Shown: positions 26,265-34,552, counted from the stretch's first letter. The stretch is 64,000 nucleotides of DNA from Vesta saturnalis (GCA_036346205.1 JARFJB010000902.1:1125001-1189000), one strand, 5' to 3'. Notes: generated from the sequence alone by a model not told the origin. Program-made: numbers and translations.

Positions 26265-29200
26265 CTAATCCGCCAGAAATAAAGGAGTACTAGAACTCAT
26301 CATTCTAAGCAAAAAAGTTCATATGTACATGGATCCGGAAATGCTTCGTTTCCGAGATACAGGGTGTCAAAGTTGAAAAAAGAAATCGCGTTTTCTTCAA
26401 TATCTTTCGACTGTTTCGAAATAATTTCATGAAATTTCGTATGTGGAGGTTTTTTGGGATGACAAATCTAAATTTGTGGTCCATTTAGTTGTGGTTTCTA
26501 GGGGGCGCTAGCGGCAACCATTTCGACCCCTTTAAATCGTCGCAATTTTTTTGTGCTACACTGTATACCATTTTGGCCTAGAAAAATCGATCTTCCTATC
26601 TTTTCTGCTAAAAAAAGGTATATCTTAGTGGAGTCGCTAGGAGCAACCCTTTCCGAGAAAAACGCTTTTAAAACTCATGATGCATACACATTTTCGGAGG
26701 GTATTTGACAGGTTTATCAATAGGGATTCTTAATTGTTACTAAGTACCTAACTTACTTGTTTACTTATGTATCTGTCACTTTGCGTTCATTAATAATAAA
26801 ATTTTAATAAAAAGTCCATAATTAAATACGATAGAATGCCTAAACATAATTTATTTTCAAATTCAGAAATGTGTGACATGATTTGCGTTTACGCCCAAGA
26901 AAATTTTGTTGAGCGTAGAGCGCATAGACGATATTTAGATTTGTATCCCAATAGATGGCAGCCAAGTGGTGAAGTTTTTCAACGACTTTTTAATAGACTT
27001 GGCGAAACTGGTACTTTTCGTCCCAAAAGGGATTTCATGGGACCAAAGCGTACCATTACTGAAGATCAGGAAGAAGAAATCGTAATTCGAGTAGCAGAAA
27101 ATCCAGAAATTAGCAGCAGACAATTGGCTAGAGACACCCGAGTAAGTCAAACAACAGTATTGAGAATCCTCCATAAAGAGAAGTTACATCCCTACCATTT
27201 TACACCGGTTCAAAATCTCTTAGCAGCAGATCTGCCAGCTAGACTACAGTTTGCTAATTTTATGCGCAATCAGCAACAACTTGACCATCAATTTTTAAAC
27301 AATGTGCTATTTACCGATGAAGCCACGTTTACTCGTAGGGGAGTATTTCATTTCAGAAACAAACACGTTTGGGATGTTCAAAATCCTCATGTTGTTAGTG
27401 AGCGTCATTTTCAACAAGAATTTAAGATCAACGTTTGGTGTGGAATTATAGGGAACTATCTCCTTGGTCCATATCAATTTCCTCCGAATTCGAATGGTCA
27501 ATTGTATTTAGATTTCCTGCAACATCATTTAGTTGATTTCTTGGATGCTTTACCTTTAATTTTTCGACAAAACATGGTATTTATGCAGGATGGAGCTCCA
27601 GCCCATTTTGATATTCAAGTACGCAACTATCTTGATGAATCTTTCCCGAATCGGTGGATAGGTCGTGGAAGCCTAAATCCATGGCCTGCGCGTAGTCCTG
27701 ATTTCAACCCAATGGACTTTTGTTTCTGGGGTGATATGAAATCATCAGTTTACACCGGAGTTATAAACAACCGAGAAGAATTATGGTACAGAATAATTCC
27801 GAAATAAGAATATTTTCTTTAAAATAAGGCAAACGTCTAATAAACGTATTGATAAATGTATTGAAGTTAGAGGCGGGCATTTTGAACAGTTGTTATAAAA
27901 AGAACATGTTTACTTTTAATATTAAATTCTTTTCTTTTTCTTTTTTTAATGTTGGATATTTTAGTGCTCCTTACAAAAGTTAGTTTTAAATAACTAAACA
28001 TTGTGAGTTTTAATGCGTTTTTCTCGGAAAGGGTTGCTCCTAGCACCTTAACTAAGATATACCTTTTTTAGCAGAAAAGATAGGAGAATCGATGTTTCTA
28101 GTCCAAAATGGCACACAGTGTAGCACAAAACAGTTGCAACGATTTAAAGGGGTCGAAATGGTTGCCGCTGACGCTCTCTAGAAACCACAACTAAATGGAC
28201 CACAAATTTGAATTTGCCATCCCAAAAAACCCCCGTATACGAATTTTCATGAAATTATTTCGAAACAGTCGAAAGATAATGGAGAAAACGCGATTTCTTT
28301 TTTCAACTTTGACACCCTGTATCTCGGAAACGAAGCATTTCCCGACCCATGTACATATGAACTTTTTTGCTTAGAATGATGGGTTCTAGTACTCCTTTAA
28401 TTTTGGCGGATTAGATAAGATTCACCCTGTATATACAGGTTGTCCGGAAAAATGTGGGAAATCTCTCGGATTTAGATAGAAGACGAAAAAGTAACATGGC
28501 AAGTTCCTATAATTTTTTTTCCTCCATACCCTCCCTACGGAGATGTGAGCCCCTAAAGAACTCCGCTGGAAATATATTTTTTTTAATAACTTTGAAAGCA
28601 GTTGACAATTTAATAAAAATTCAGTATGATGGCCGCTAGTAAGGGCCTCTTAAAATAGTAATGCCTAAATTTTTAACACCCTGTATGATAAAGATCTAAA
28701 AAAATATTTTTGAGTAGTTTGAACCTTTCTCTAAAAAAAAAGGTATACTTGTTTAATATCGATAAAATTAACTATTTTCGAGAAAAAAAATAATAAACGA
28801 ATTTATGTTTCATTCTCATTTAATTAAAAACTTCAACATGGGCTCCTTGAACTCTGATACACTCGCGAGCACGACGAATTGAGGACTGCTGTACCCGCCA
28901 AAATAACCCCACATTGTTCCTTAGCACATCACAATGAAACGTGATTCTCTGTAGAAGCTCTTCCCTAGTATCAACCGGACTGGAATACACCAAGGTTTTG
29001 AGGAGTCCCCATAGGTAAAAACTCAAAGGCGTCAGGTCGGGAAATCTAGGAGTCCGGGCGATAGGTCCACCTCTACCTATCCAACAGTTTGAATAGACGT
29101 TATTTAAGTGTTCCCGCACAGTAACGCTAAAATGAGGTGGTGCCCCATCGTACATAAAGTACATGTTTCGGCGCGTTTCAAGAGGTAATGCTCTATTAAA

Positions 29201-31608
29201 TCTTGAAAAGCGTTCTGTAGGAACTCCAAATAAAGTTGTCCATTCAATCGCGCCGGCAATACAAATGGTCCAATCAAAAAATTACCAATGACTCCTGCCC
29301 AGATATTAACTGATTGAAACTGATGTTGATGATGCGAAACAATAGTTACATGAGGACTTTCATCAGCCCATACGTATAAGTTGTGTAAATTCGTGATACA
29401 ATTTTTGGTAAAAGTTTTCATTATTTCGTTGCTAAACCAATAGCCAGTTTGCGAACTGCATTCTGCGAGGAAAATCTTCAGGAATCAATTCATGCACTTT
29501 TTGCAAATGATATGGGTATAACACCTGTTCTTGAAGAACTTCATGAATTATTTAATTAAAAATTATTATTAAATACATAAATAAAAAGTTTTCCTCGAGT
29601 AGGATTTGAACCTACGATCTGTACTTTGCTAGAGTACCGCGCTAACCAACTGCGCCATCGAGGTTCAAGCCCCAATCGATGTAAATTTTGTCTTCATGTA
29701 TGTAAAACTGATGTAAATTCTTATAATAATTCATGAATTATTTTTTTCGGCTGATTAAATTGTGCGGCTAATTTGCGAGTGCTCGTTGAAGGAGTGCCAT
29801 CTAGAGCATTGAAAACATTTTCCTCTAATTCCACCGTACGCTGTGTTCTTGTCAGACCTGCATGAGTACTTTTTTTCTTAAACATTCCTAAAGTTATAAA
29901 GAAAGTTAATATTATAACCTCAGTAATCGAAATCACTCACCATTCTCTCTTAGACGCTGATCCATTCGTTGAAATGTCTTCTAATTCGGAATAGTACGAT
30001 TAGGAAATCTCTCGTGATATAATTTTCTTGCTTCCAAAGCATTGCAAGAGGCAAGACCATACATGAGATGCATATCGGCATATTGAATAGAAGTGAATTC
30101 CAAATTTCGAATAAGTTTACAATTCAAATCACCACGAAATCCAAAAATCAGTAAATTTAAAGTAAATTAATGTCGATCAATGTATCATCGAAGTGACAAA
30201 TGTCAAGTTCTAAAATGCAGGTTATTTATTTATTTTGTATCAGGAATGTGTGACATGTTTTTTTGAGTTAAGATAAATAAAATGAACAAGAAATAAAATT
30301 ATACCTCCTGGGTCAATAAACTCACTTAAGTTTGCAACATTTTTTAAATAATTAATATGTTTAATTTGGTTTTCCTAATTTATTATTAAAAGAGTGTTTT
30401 CTCGTAAAAATTCGAAAAAAAACTGGCTTAATTTTTTTCAATAATTTATTAATTATGAAACATTAATTTGTTTATTATTATTTTTCTCGAAAATATTTCA
30501 TTTTATCGATATTAAACAAGTATGCATTTTTTTTAGATAAAGGTTCAGGCTACCCAAAAGATTAGATCTTTATCATACAGGGTGTTAAAAATTTAGGCGT
30601 TAAGGTGCACAACTTAGTCCATCCCTGGTAAACTAAACAAGCTAAATATGTTTCAAGGATACTATTTTAAGAGGCCCTTACTAGTGGCCATCATACTGAA
30701 TGTTTATTAAATTATGTCAAGTACTTTAAAAGTTATTCAAGAAAAACTTATTTCCAGTGGCGTCCTTTAGGGGCTCACATCTTCGTCGGGAGGGTCTGGA
30801 GGAAAAAAATTTATAGGAACTTGTCATGTCATTTTTTCGTCTTCTATCGAAATCCGAGAGATTTTCCACATTTTTCACAAAAGAAAACTTCAGATTCTAG
30901 AGCTGACTTTATGTCGATTTAACGTAAATTACCTTAATACAAAAATACTTCCTAAAAGAGTTGGAGCTTTTGGAAGATGGGGTCCTAACATCGGTTTAAT
31001 TCAAAAATCTTCAAAATGGTTTTCTCTTTAAATGATAGCGTTCCGTACATTTATTTAGTGTAATATTCCCAATCGTATGCGTGAATATGATTATTTAGTT
31101 GTACTCATAAGCGGTTCGTTTGGGTGGGGTCATCTTTCATAATTGTAAATGAATTCGTTAGTTAATTTTATGAAAGTATGATTAACACATGAAAAGTTCA
31201 AATCGATGTATTTCGAAAACTGTGCGTCGTAGTGACTTGAGACAAGAGTATTATTATTTTATGAAAAAATCGAAATTTTTTAAATTTTATGGTAAAATCG
31301 CAAAATCTTGAAAAACAAACAACATGAATAACAATGTCCAATGCCCCGCGCAAACGAGCCGCTTATGAGTACAATTAAAAAATCATATTTACGCCATACG
31401 ATTGGGCATATTCCACTAAATAAATGTACAGAACGCTATCATTGAAAGGGAAACCGTTTTGGAGATATTTGAATGTTAGGGCGCCATCTTCCAAGAGCTC
31501 CAGCTCTCTTAGGAAGTATTTTTGTGTTAAGGTAATTTTCGTTAAATCGACGTAAAATCAGCTCTAGAATCTGCAGTTTTCTTTTATGAAAAGAGTTTGT
31601 GGACACCC

Positions 31609-31689
<81 letters not shown>

Positions 31690-32608
31690 CATATTTATGC
31701 AATCACTGATTGTACACACTCTACATAGATATTGCATTAAGAATGTTTATACTGCGTTACTTAGCTGCTGCCTGTATGGATGAACTACATAGTTTGAATA
31801 TCAATCTTTTACAGCAATCTCTTACATTATTTGCATTTGGCGAATAGGCGTCTATTTTTAATTCAACAGTCACTATACTCTGTTAACATTTTTATGCATC
31901 TCCATTGGAATAAATTGTGATTCATGTTGAAAATAATATAACAAAATCATCAAAATCGTTCACCGTTCGTAATATAAATAGAGCAATTTACTAAGTTTAA
32001 AAATTGAATTTATCGTCAACAATGAGCTTTATTACCTTCCTGTCGCATACGTCCCTGTGATGGTAATATTGGGTAATGGATACACGTCATAAGCTGAACA
32101 GGTAATATTTTCAGCATCTCCTTCTTCAATAAACTCAACTGAACTGGCTGGTTCTAGAAAAAAAGAGCACATATAATTATTAAAACGTAGAAAAGAAAAC
32201 TTCTTTGTATAAAATTAACGAAGGGTAACGAAACGGCACACGCCAACTTGATTTACTTACGGTATACTATCATGTTATGCGTTTCTGATTCTTCGTGTTC
32301 ATTTCCGCTAACTTTGCATGTATATCTTCCCGTTAAGTCAAACGTAAGCTCTTTAAAACGAATAACACTTTTCGATGTTTCATTTATTAAACTGTCGCTA
32401 AAATCTAAAACCGATTTAAAGTCTCCAATAGCTTGCGGTTTATTTCGCGTTGGAATCCACGATACAATTTGCTTATTATCGTTAAAAAACCATTTTACTT
32501 CAACACCCGTTTCGTCCTTAAATACAAAATCGCAGGTTAGTGTGTTGTTTGTGCCAAATTGAGCAGTCTCGGTGCCTGTTATTTCTTTGATGATTATAGT
32601 TCCAAGTG
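18546..32608 (-). CDS. Ig-superfamily surface protein, Beat-like (partial; five exons)
   Basis: Spliced coding sequence on the minus strand: 32608-32261, 32153-32036, 19235-19048, 18907-18794, 18622-18546. Every exon is bordered by AG and GT, and codon phase is kept at each join, which is strong support. The protein has a V-type Ig domain (NTLTCDFVFKDETGVEVKWF, then DLTGRYTCKVSG: two Cys, the core Trp and the D-x-x-G-x-Y-x-C signature), a second Ig-like domain (ENITCSAYDVYPLPNITIT to RTIVFTCNVFIPE), a Ser/Thr/Tyr-rich stalk, and a C-terminus SASLLLSITVLLISLKS. The short hydrophobic end, with almost nothing after it, suggests a GPI anchor. There are several N-x-S/T sites. The layout and the WIPTRNKPQAIGDFK segment resemble Beaten-path-like neuronal adhesion proteins. 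The signal-peptide exon is missing: the first exon here starts with two bases of a split codon. Intron 2 is about 12.8 kb and full of transposons. Confidence 0.85.
18794..18907 (-). CDS. Ig gene exon d: Ser/Thr/Tyr-rich stalk (114 nt)
   Basis: Acceptor GCTGTAG before 18907; donor GTATTA after 18794. It reads YESTTEYPDYSESSTIYLL and then SSFIPTSTEIKRTISTTQ, a low-complexity extracellular stalk likely to be O-glycosylated. Phase agrees with both neighbours. Confidence 0.8.
19048..19235 (-). CDS. Ig gene exon c: second half of Ig domain 2 (188 nt)
   Basis: Acceptor TTTTTAG before 19235 and donor GTAAGTA after 19048. The first base completes the split Arg codon from exon b, 12.8 kb upstream. It reads LDELDNITITDDNYYNVSK and RTIVFTCNVFIPETAFNETA, with the second Cys of the domain and several N-glycosylation sites. 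Confidence 0.85.
19240..20040. other. Intron 2 of the Ig gene, 3' part
   Basis: Within the long intron. No coding sequence of the host gene. From about 19880 onward the plus strand shows corrupted jockey-type text that leads into the clearer fragment at 20053. Confidence 0.45.
20041..20390 (+). pseudogene. jockey-like reverse transcriptase fragment
   Basis: The frame at 20053-20373 contains PSSYRSIFLLYGPISK and TKFGFRPNRSCHDPVVKL, which match the RT fingers of jockey-type elements (SYRPISLLPxxSK ... FGFRPxxST). The start corresponds to the same region as the fragment at 52738 (IPLPDGIEVSFN against FPTDWKSASTVM), so both come from one family. It is cut off before the palm motif and is inactive. 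It lies in intron 2 of the Ig gene, antisense to it. Confidence 0.7.
20602..20659. repeat. (TA)n microsatellite
   Basis: About 29 uninterrupted TA units, 80 bp left of the tip of a mariner element (20740). Confidence 0.97.
20740..23231 (+). mobile_element. Mariner element A with ~500-bp terminal inverted repeats
   Basis: The left tip TA-CAGGGTGCGTCATG starts at 20738. Bases 20740-21285 pair with 22705-23231 in inverted orientation (GGTACCACC/GGTGGTACC words, GGTGACGTCACCG, the shared TTTAGAAGCTAAAAAGG). The right arm stops about 35 bases short of its tip, at ATAAC, and runs straight into a (TA)n array. The arms hold the transposase remnant at 21559-22603. Arms of this length are far longer than the usual ~30 bp of classical mariner. 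Confidence 0.8.
21559..22603 (+). pseudogene. Mariner A transposase remnant (DD41D-like)
   Basis: Pieces in order: MNFERTELVGMIFVMG start; IHRSTVSKILKKNKFRDY (helix-turn-helix); VLFSDESTFTQSG (first Asp, about 22010); WTVNVWGGIIGDFIIGSHFF; NVWLQHDGAPAHFAAAV (second Asp, about 22282); RGGPIFWPSRSLDLTKIDFF (third Asp); and the C-terminus NRNGGHFENLL. I count 41 residues between the second and third Asp. There are stops near 21776 and 21961 and several frame changes, so it is dead. Confidence 0.75.
23232..23277. repeat. (TA)n microsatellite
   Basis: About 23 TA units. It directly replaces the missing right tip of mariner A. Confidence 0.97.
23405..23471. repeat. (TA)n microsatellite
   Basis: About 33 TA units, directly before the inner end of a mariner C arm (23476). 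Open frames of alternating Tyr and Ile here are artefacts of the repeat. Confidence 0.97.
23476..23862. repeat. Solo terminal arm of the mariner C family
   Basis: Matches 28015-28415 directly and 26262-26660 in reverse complement (shared words TCTCGGAAAGGGTTGCTC, ACACCCTGTATCTCG, GGCGGATTAGAT). It has no transposase. With the inverted copy at 26262 it forms a palindrome around two Tc1 copies. Its outer end is truncated at a (TA)n. Confidence 0.85.
23863..23933. repeat. (TA)n microsatellite
   Basis: About 35 TA units between the mariner C solo arm and the 5' tip of a Tc1 element. Confidence 0.97.
23934..24710 (+). mobile_element. Internally deleted Tc1 element (left copy)
   Basis: The 5' tip CACTATCGGACAAAAGTAAA is at 23934. 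An inner copy of the repeat (GTCGACAAAAGTAAAGC) is at about 24110, giving the IR-DR layout of many Tc1 elements. The transposase N-terminus follows: MRRGIHICKELKQMVVNAHF, AISRQFLLPKYSMSKIISTY, PRKTTVLLDRRIKRMSQNDP, to about 24485, with a TGA in place of CGA after STYNA. Sequence then jumps to a 3' end with an inner repeat (TTGCTCTACTTTTGTCGC, about 24493) and the tip ending CCCAACAGTG at 24710. The catalytic core is missing, so this copy could move only with outside help. Confidence 0.8.
24713..24752. repeat. (TA)n microsatellite
   Basis: About 20 TA units between the 3' tips of two tail-to-tail Tc1 copies. Confidence 0.97.
24753..26202 (-). mobile_element. Nearly complete Tc1 element (right copy)
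   Basis: The 5' tip is at 26202 (same tip as the left copy, reversed), with the inner repeat at about 26000. The 3' end is cut: only the inner repeat (GCGACAAAAGTAGAGCAAC at 24780-24800) remains before the (TA)n, and the outer tip is lost. Bases 25636-26202 are an inverted copy of 23934-24487. It carries the DD34E transposase at 24893-25880. Confidence 0.85.
24893..25880 (-). pseudogene. Tc1 transposase (DD34E), two lesions
   Basis: N-terminal half (frame ending at about 25590): QFLLPKYSMSKIISTYNARG, RRPRKTTVLLDRRIKRM, then IIAEIPEILVSSRTIQRR, the paired helix-turn-helix of Tc1. C-terminal half: RPPKKPLISSRNRLARLAFA; KVLFSDETRY (first Asp); GGGSVFLWGCFSWNGVGPL; FVFQQDNDPKHTAQIVQ (second Asp); WPAQFPDLNSIENLWEEVER (Glu). 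The second and third acidic residues are 34 apart, the Tc1 spacing. The triad is whole. A frameshift at about 25585 and a roughly 10-base deletion at about 25830 (the left copy still has FEGKKQSAIS there) break the gene. Confidence 0.85.
26203..26261. repeat. (TA)n microsatellite
   Basis: About 29 TA units between the right Tc1 5' tip and the left arm of mariner C. Confidence 0.97.
26262..28429 (+). mobile_element. Mariner element C with ~400-bp terminal inverted repeats
   Basis: The left arm 26262-26665 and right arm 28012-28429 are inverted copies of each other. The right tip is ...AGATTCACCCTG at 28429, followed by TATATA and then at once by the tip of mariner D (28436). The left tip (about 15 bases) is missing and replaced by (TA)n. 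Inside lies a nearly whole transposase gene. Confidence 0.88.
26836..27897 (+). CDS. Mariner C transposase (DD41D-like), almost intact
   Basis: A 323-residue frame from ATG 26836 to the stop at 27807, with a readable out-of-frame remainder ending in a GHFEQLL-type tail at about 27895. Domains: N-terminal MPKHNLFSNSEMCDMICVYA; helix-turn-helix with ISSRQLARDTRVSQTTVLRI; FTDEATFTRRG (first Asp, about 27317); VWCGIIGNYLLGPYQF; FMQDGAPAHFDIQVRNYL (second Asp, about 27590); RSPDFNPMDFCFWGD (third Asp, about 27717). I count 41 residues between the last two, so DD41D rather than DD34D. A frameshift near 27800 removes about 30 C-terminal residues. This is the best-preserved transposase in the window. 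Confidence 0.85.
29554..29729 (-). mobile_element. tRNA-cored mobile unit with 14-bp target-site duplication (copy A)
   Basis: The 14-bp direct repeat TTCATGAATTATTT occurs at 29540-29553 and 29730-29743. In the uninterrupted mariner D transposase it would occur once (KKIIHE-VLQEQ). The 176 bp between the copies contain a complete tRNA-like fold (29592-29664). Upstream of the tRNA is an AT-rich leader with GACAAAATTTACATCGATTG; downstream is CTTTTTATTTATGTATTTAA. The two flanks are themselves partly inverted (TACATAAATAAAAAGTTTTC against TACATGAAGACAAAATTTAC). The duplication length suits target-primed retroposition, as for SINEs, but the tRNA sits inside the unit rather than at its 5' end and a T5 run follows it. 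Other copies: 44.85, 45.05 and 51.8 kb. Confidence 0.8.
29592..29664 (-). tRNA. tRNA-like cloverleaf, anticodon loop CTAGCAA (copy A)
   Basis: 73 nt. Acceptor ACCTCGA with TCGAGGA (six of seven pairs), D stem GCGC/GCGC, anticodon stem GTACT/AGTAC, loop CTAGCAA (formal anticodon AGC, Ala), T stem GTAGG/CCTAC with loop TTCAAAT. The B box GGTTCAAATCC is present. The first acceptor pair is A-A, and the acceptor is unlike usual animal tRNA-Ala, so amino-acid identity is doubtful. It lies in a mobile unit and may be a retroposed copy rather than a working gene. Confidence 0.75.
30880..31610. mobile_element. Fold-back MITE E (~730 bp)
   Basis: Left arm about 30880-31130 and right arm about 31340-31610 are inverted copies (CTTCAGATTCTAGAGCTGA against TCAGCTCTAGAATCTGCAG; CTCATAAGCGGTTCG against CGAGCCGCTTATGAG). 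The right tip GGACACCCTG is at 31610. No coding sequence lies in the 200-bp middle. It is non-autonomous. The CCCTG tip suggests mobilisation by a mariner transposase. The left tip is missing, fused to the truncated tip of mariner D. Confidence 0.8.
31611..31687. repeat. (TG)n-(TA)n compound microsatellite
   Basis: About 8 TG units (31611-31627) followed by about 30 TA units. Starts at the last base of the MITE E tip. Confidence 0.97.
31688..32035. other. Intron 2 of the Ig gene, 5' part
   Basis: No coding signal. This is the short stretch of apparently unique intron DNA between exon b (32036) and the transposon pile that starts at 31687. Confidence 0.5.
32036..32153 (-). CDS. Ig gene exon b: first half of Ig domain 2 (118 nt)
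   Basis: Acceptor TTTCTAG before 32153 and donor GTAATA after 32036. It continues the frame with PASSVEFIEEGDAENITC and on to GTYATG, ending two bases into a codon. It contains the first Cys of domain 2. Confidence 0.85.
32261..32608 (-). CDS. Ig gene exon a: V-like Ig domain (348 nt)
   Basis: Acceptor TTTCAG precedes 32608; donor GTAAGT follows 32261. The exon begins with the last two bases of a codon and ends with one base left over. It encodes about 115 residues, starting LGTIIIKEITG and ending HNMIVY, one whole Ig domain. Confidence 0.88.
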
Positions 32609-32880
32609 CTGAAACAAAACAATATAATGTTAATAATTTATGTAATTAAGGCGTGAATGTAGTTGATTAAAAATAGGTTATGATTGCACGAACTGATTTA
32701 GATTGCAACTATTCGAAATTTTTGTGGATGTCTGCCAAGCTTAAAATAGAAATAATTGCCACATAACAGTTCCTTAATTTTATAAATATGAAATCTGTAC
32801 TAACGGATCGCGAATAACGCTTTAATAAAAGAAATACATTTCTTTAAAAAAACGTATCCTAAAAACTATTAATAAAGATA

Positions 32881-34485
32881 TACAGTGTGGCCCAACGAGA
32901 AAGCCACACCCCTCTTTATGACTCTCCCGTTAGATTTAGAAAAAAAAATGCTGGAACACGTCAAATTTAATTTCTATGGGGACATCTTGCCCACTAAAAC
33001 TCCATTGTACAGGGTGATTCATGAAGAAGATACTACGTTACACTTTTGATTTTTAAATCGAAACCTACTAGTTTTATATCATTTTTTGCTCCTTCCTGAA
33101 GTTTGTAGTAAACTAGGTATAACATGTCCTATACCTATCTTCAACTGTTTTAATCTTATTTACGTTTTTATAGCTAAAATAGCATAGTATTATCGATAGG
33201 TTATAAATTTTACTTTTTAAATGTCCCCAGAGAAAGAAGTCCAAAGGAATTAAATCTGGGGACCTTGGTGCACACTCAACGGGACCTCGTCTACCGATCT
33301 ACTGACCAAGAAAGTAAATGTTCAGGAACTGCCTTACAGGAGCTACGTGGGGTGGTCCTGTATTATGTAGAAAGTGGAGAATGATTTCGTTGTGGTTATT
33401 GTCGTTTTCCATTTTTTCCGTAGTTAACGGGTCCATTGCATTTTCCAACATGTACAAGCACAACTCACCCATCAGGTTTTCAGGAATACAGAGAAGTCCT
33501 ACAATATTATTCCCTAATATCGTTGCTCAAAGATTTAACTTTTGAAAATGTTACAAGTGGATCTCTCTAAATAAACGAGGGTTGGAGTCATTCAAATAAT
33601 GGCAATTATGTCTATTTGCAGCATCGTGTAAATAGAACGTGCATTCCCCCGAAACACAGATATTGCACAGCAAATTTTGATTGTTGATTCACCATCGCCT
33701 GATTTCTTCAGAGAATTCCAACCTTCTGTCATAACCGTTTTCATTAAGTTCTTGTAAGAAATTTATGATCTTTCAATACCCTTTGTATTGATGTGCAAGA
33801 AACTCCTAATGATAAAGCCAGTTCACGAATGCTTTGGGTATTGTCAAGTGCTGCGTATCACATATCCGTTGTTTCTATGGCATTGTTTCTCACCGTTAGA
33901 TTTGGATGGTGCTGAACATCAATCATAAATCCTGTGTCTTCCAATATCCATATTAATCTTCCCCCATACTTACCGTTAATAGTACGTATGGATGAAACTG
34001 ATTAAATAAGCGGTCGAATGGAAAATTTCATGATAATGATAGCAGTTGGATTTGAATTTAATAAAACTATAAGTTTACACTGACACCTTGATAGTGACTG
34101 CAATCGATTATTACTAGTTAGAAGGTACCCATAGAAACGATGGTGTACAAAGTTTCCTAAAGTCTAAACTTACAGATAATACAAAGCTATTTAAGTTATG
34201 AAAACGCCAATAAAATTTAAACGGTTGAAGATAGGGATAAGACATGTTGTACCAAATTTACTACAACAAACTTCAGGAAGGAGCAAAAAACGACAAAAAA
34301 CCTGTAGGTTTCCATTTAAAAACCAAAAATGTGACGTAATATATTATTTCCAAATCACCCGGTGTAATGAAGTTTTACTAGACAAGATGTCTCAGAAATC
34401 AAAGTTGACCCGTTCGAGCATTTTTTCTAAATCTACCTGGAGAGTCATAAAAAGGGGTGCGAACTTCTGGTTGGGCCACCCTGTA
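32881..34485 (-). mobile_element. Mariner element F with ~350-bp inverted repeats
   Basis: Left tip TA-CAGTGTGGCCCAACGAGAA at 32881 and right tip TTGGGCCACCCTG-TA at 34485. Arms 32883-33230 and 34140-34483 are inverted copies (TGACTCTCCCGTTAGATTTAG against CTAAATCTACCTGGAGAGTCA). An internal CAGGGTGATTCATG at 33009 is echoed as AATCACCCGG in the other arm, as if an older element were trapped in the arms. The middle holds transposase debris. Confidence 0.8.
33235..33960 (-). pseudogene. Mariner F transposase debris
   Basis: On the minus strand, TGPPHVAPVRQFLNIYFLGQ, a stop, then IGRRGPVECAPRSPDLIPLD and FFLWGHLK are readable at about 33385-33230. This is the region from the second to the third Asp. 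The DGAPxH motif reads T-G-P-P-H, so the second Asp appears lost. Upstream parts (33400-33960) are too decayed to follow. Confidence 0.6.
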
Positions 34486-34486
34486 C

Positions 34487-34489
<3 letters not shown>

Positions 34490-34552
<63 letters not shown>
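34490..34552. repeat. (TA)n microsatellite
   Basis: About 31 TA units between the right tip of mariner F and the left tip of MITE G. Confidence 0.97.

Larger units (their letters stand above)
28820..29936 (-). pseudogene. Mariner D transposase, interrupted, third Asp lost
   Basis: N-terminal part (29936-29740): THAGLTRTQRTVELEENVF, TSTRKLAAQFNQPKKIIHEL. After the insertion it resumes with VLQEQVLYPYHLQKVHELIP. Then NLYVWADESPHVTIVSHH; VNIWAGVIGNFLIGPFVLPA; MYDGAPPHFSVTVREHLNN (second Asp); WIGRGGPIARTPRFPDLTPL and SFYLWG. The position 42 residues after the second Asp is Ser where relatives have Asp, so the catalytic triad is broken. Frames also change near 29150 and 29440. The reading frame runs up to the target-site duplication on one side of the insertion and resumes on the other, showing that the tRNA unit came in later. 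Confidence 0.8.
28436..30876 (-). mobile_element. Mariner element D with ~400-bp inverted repeats, carrying a tRNA-like insertion
   Basis: Left tip CAGGTTGTCCGGAAAAATGT at 28436. The left arm to about 28805 pairs with about 30470-30876 (CTCGGATTTAGATAGAAGACG against CGTCTTCTATCGAAATCCGAG; both arms have an internal AACACCCTGTATGATAAAG). The right arm ends at ACATTTTTC, about 12 bases short of the tip, where MITE E begins. The transposase lies in between on the minus strand and is split by a tRNA-like unit at 29554-29729. Confidence 0.85.

Noticed and set aside
29592..29664. Calling copy A a working tRNA-Ala gene
   Set aside because: It lies inside a mobile unit with target-site duplications, its terminal acceptor pair is A-A, and alanine identity elements are absent; a tRNA-like label is safer.
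32248..32562. Plus-strand 104-residue frame
   Set aside because: Opposite strand of Ig exon a, which has splice signals and Ig signatures on the minus strand.
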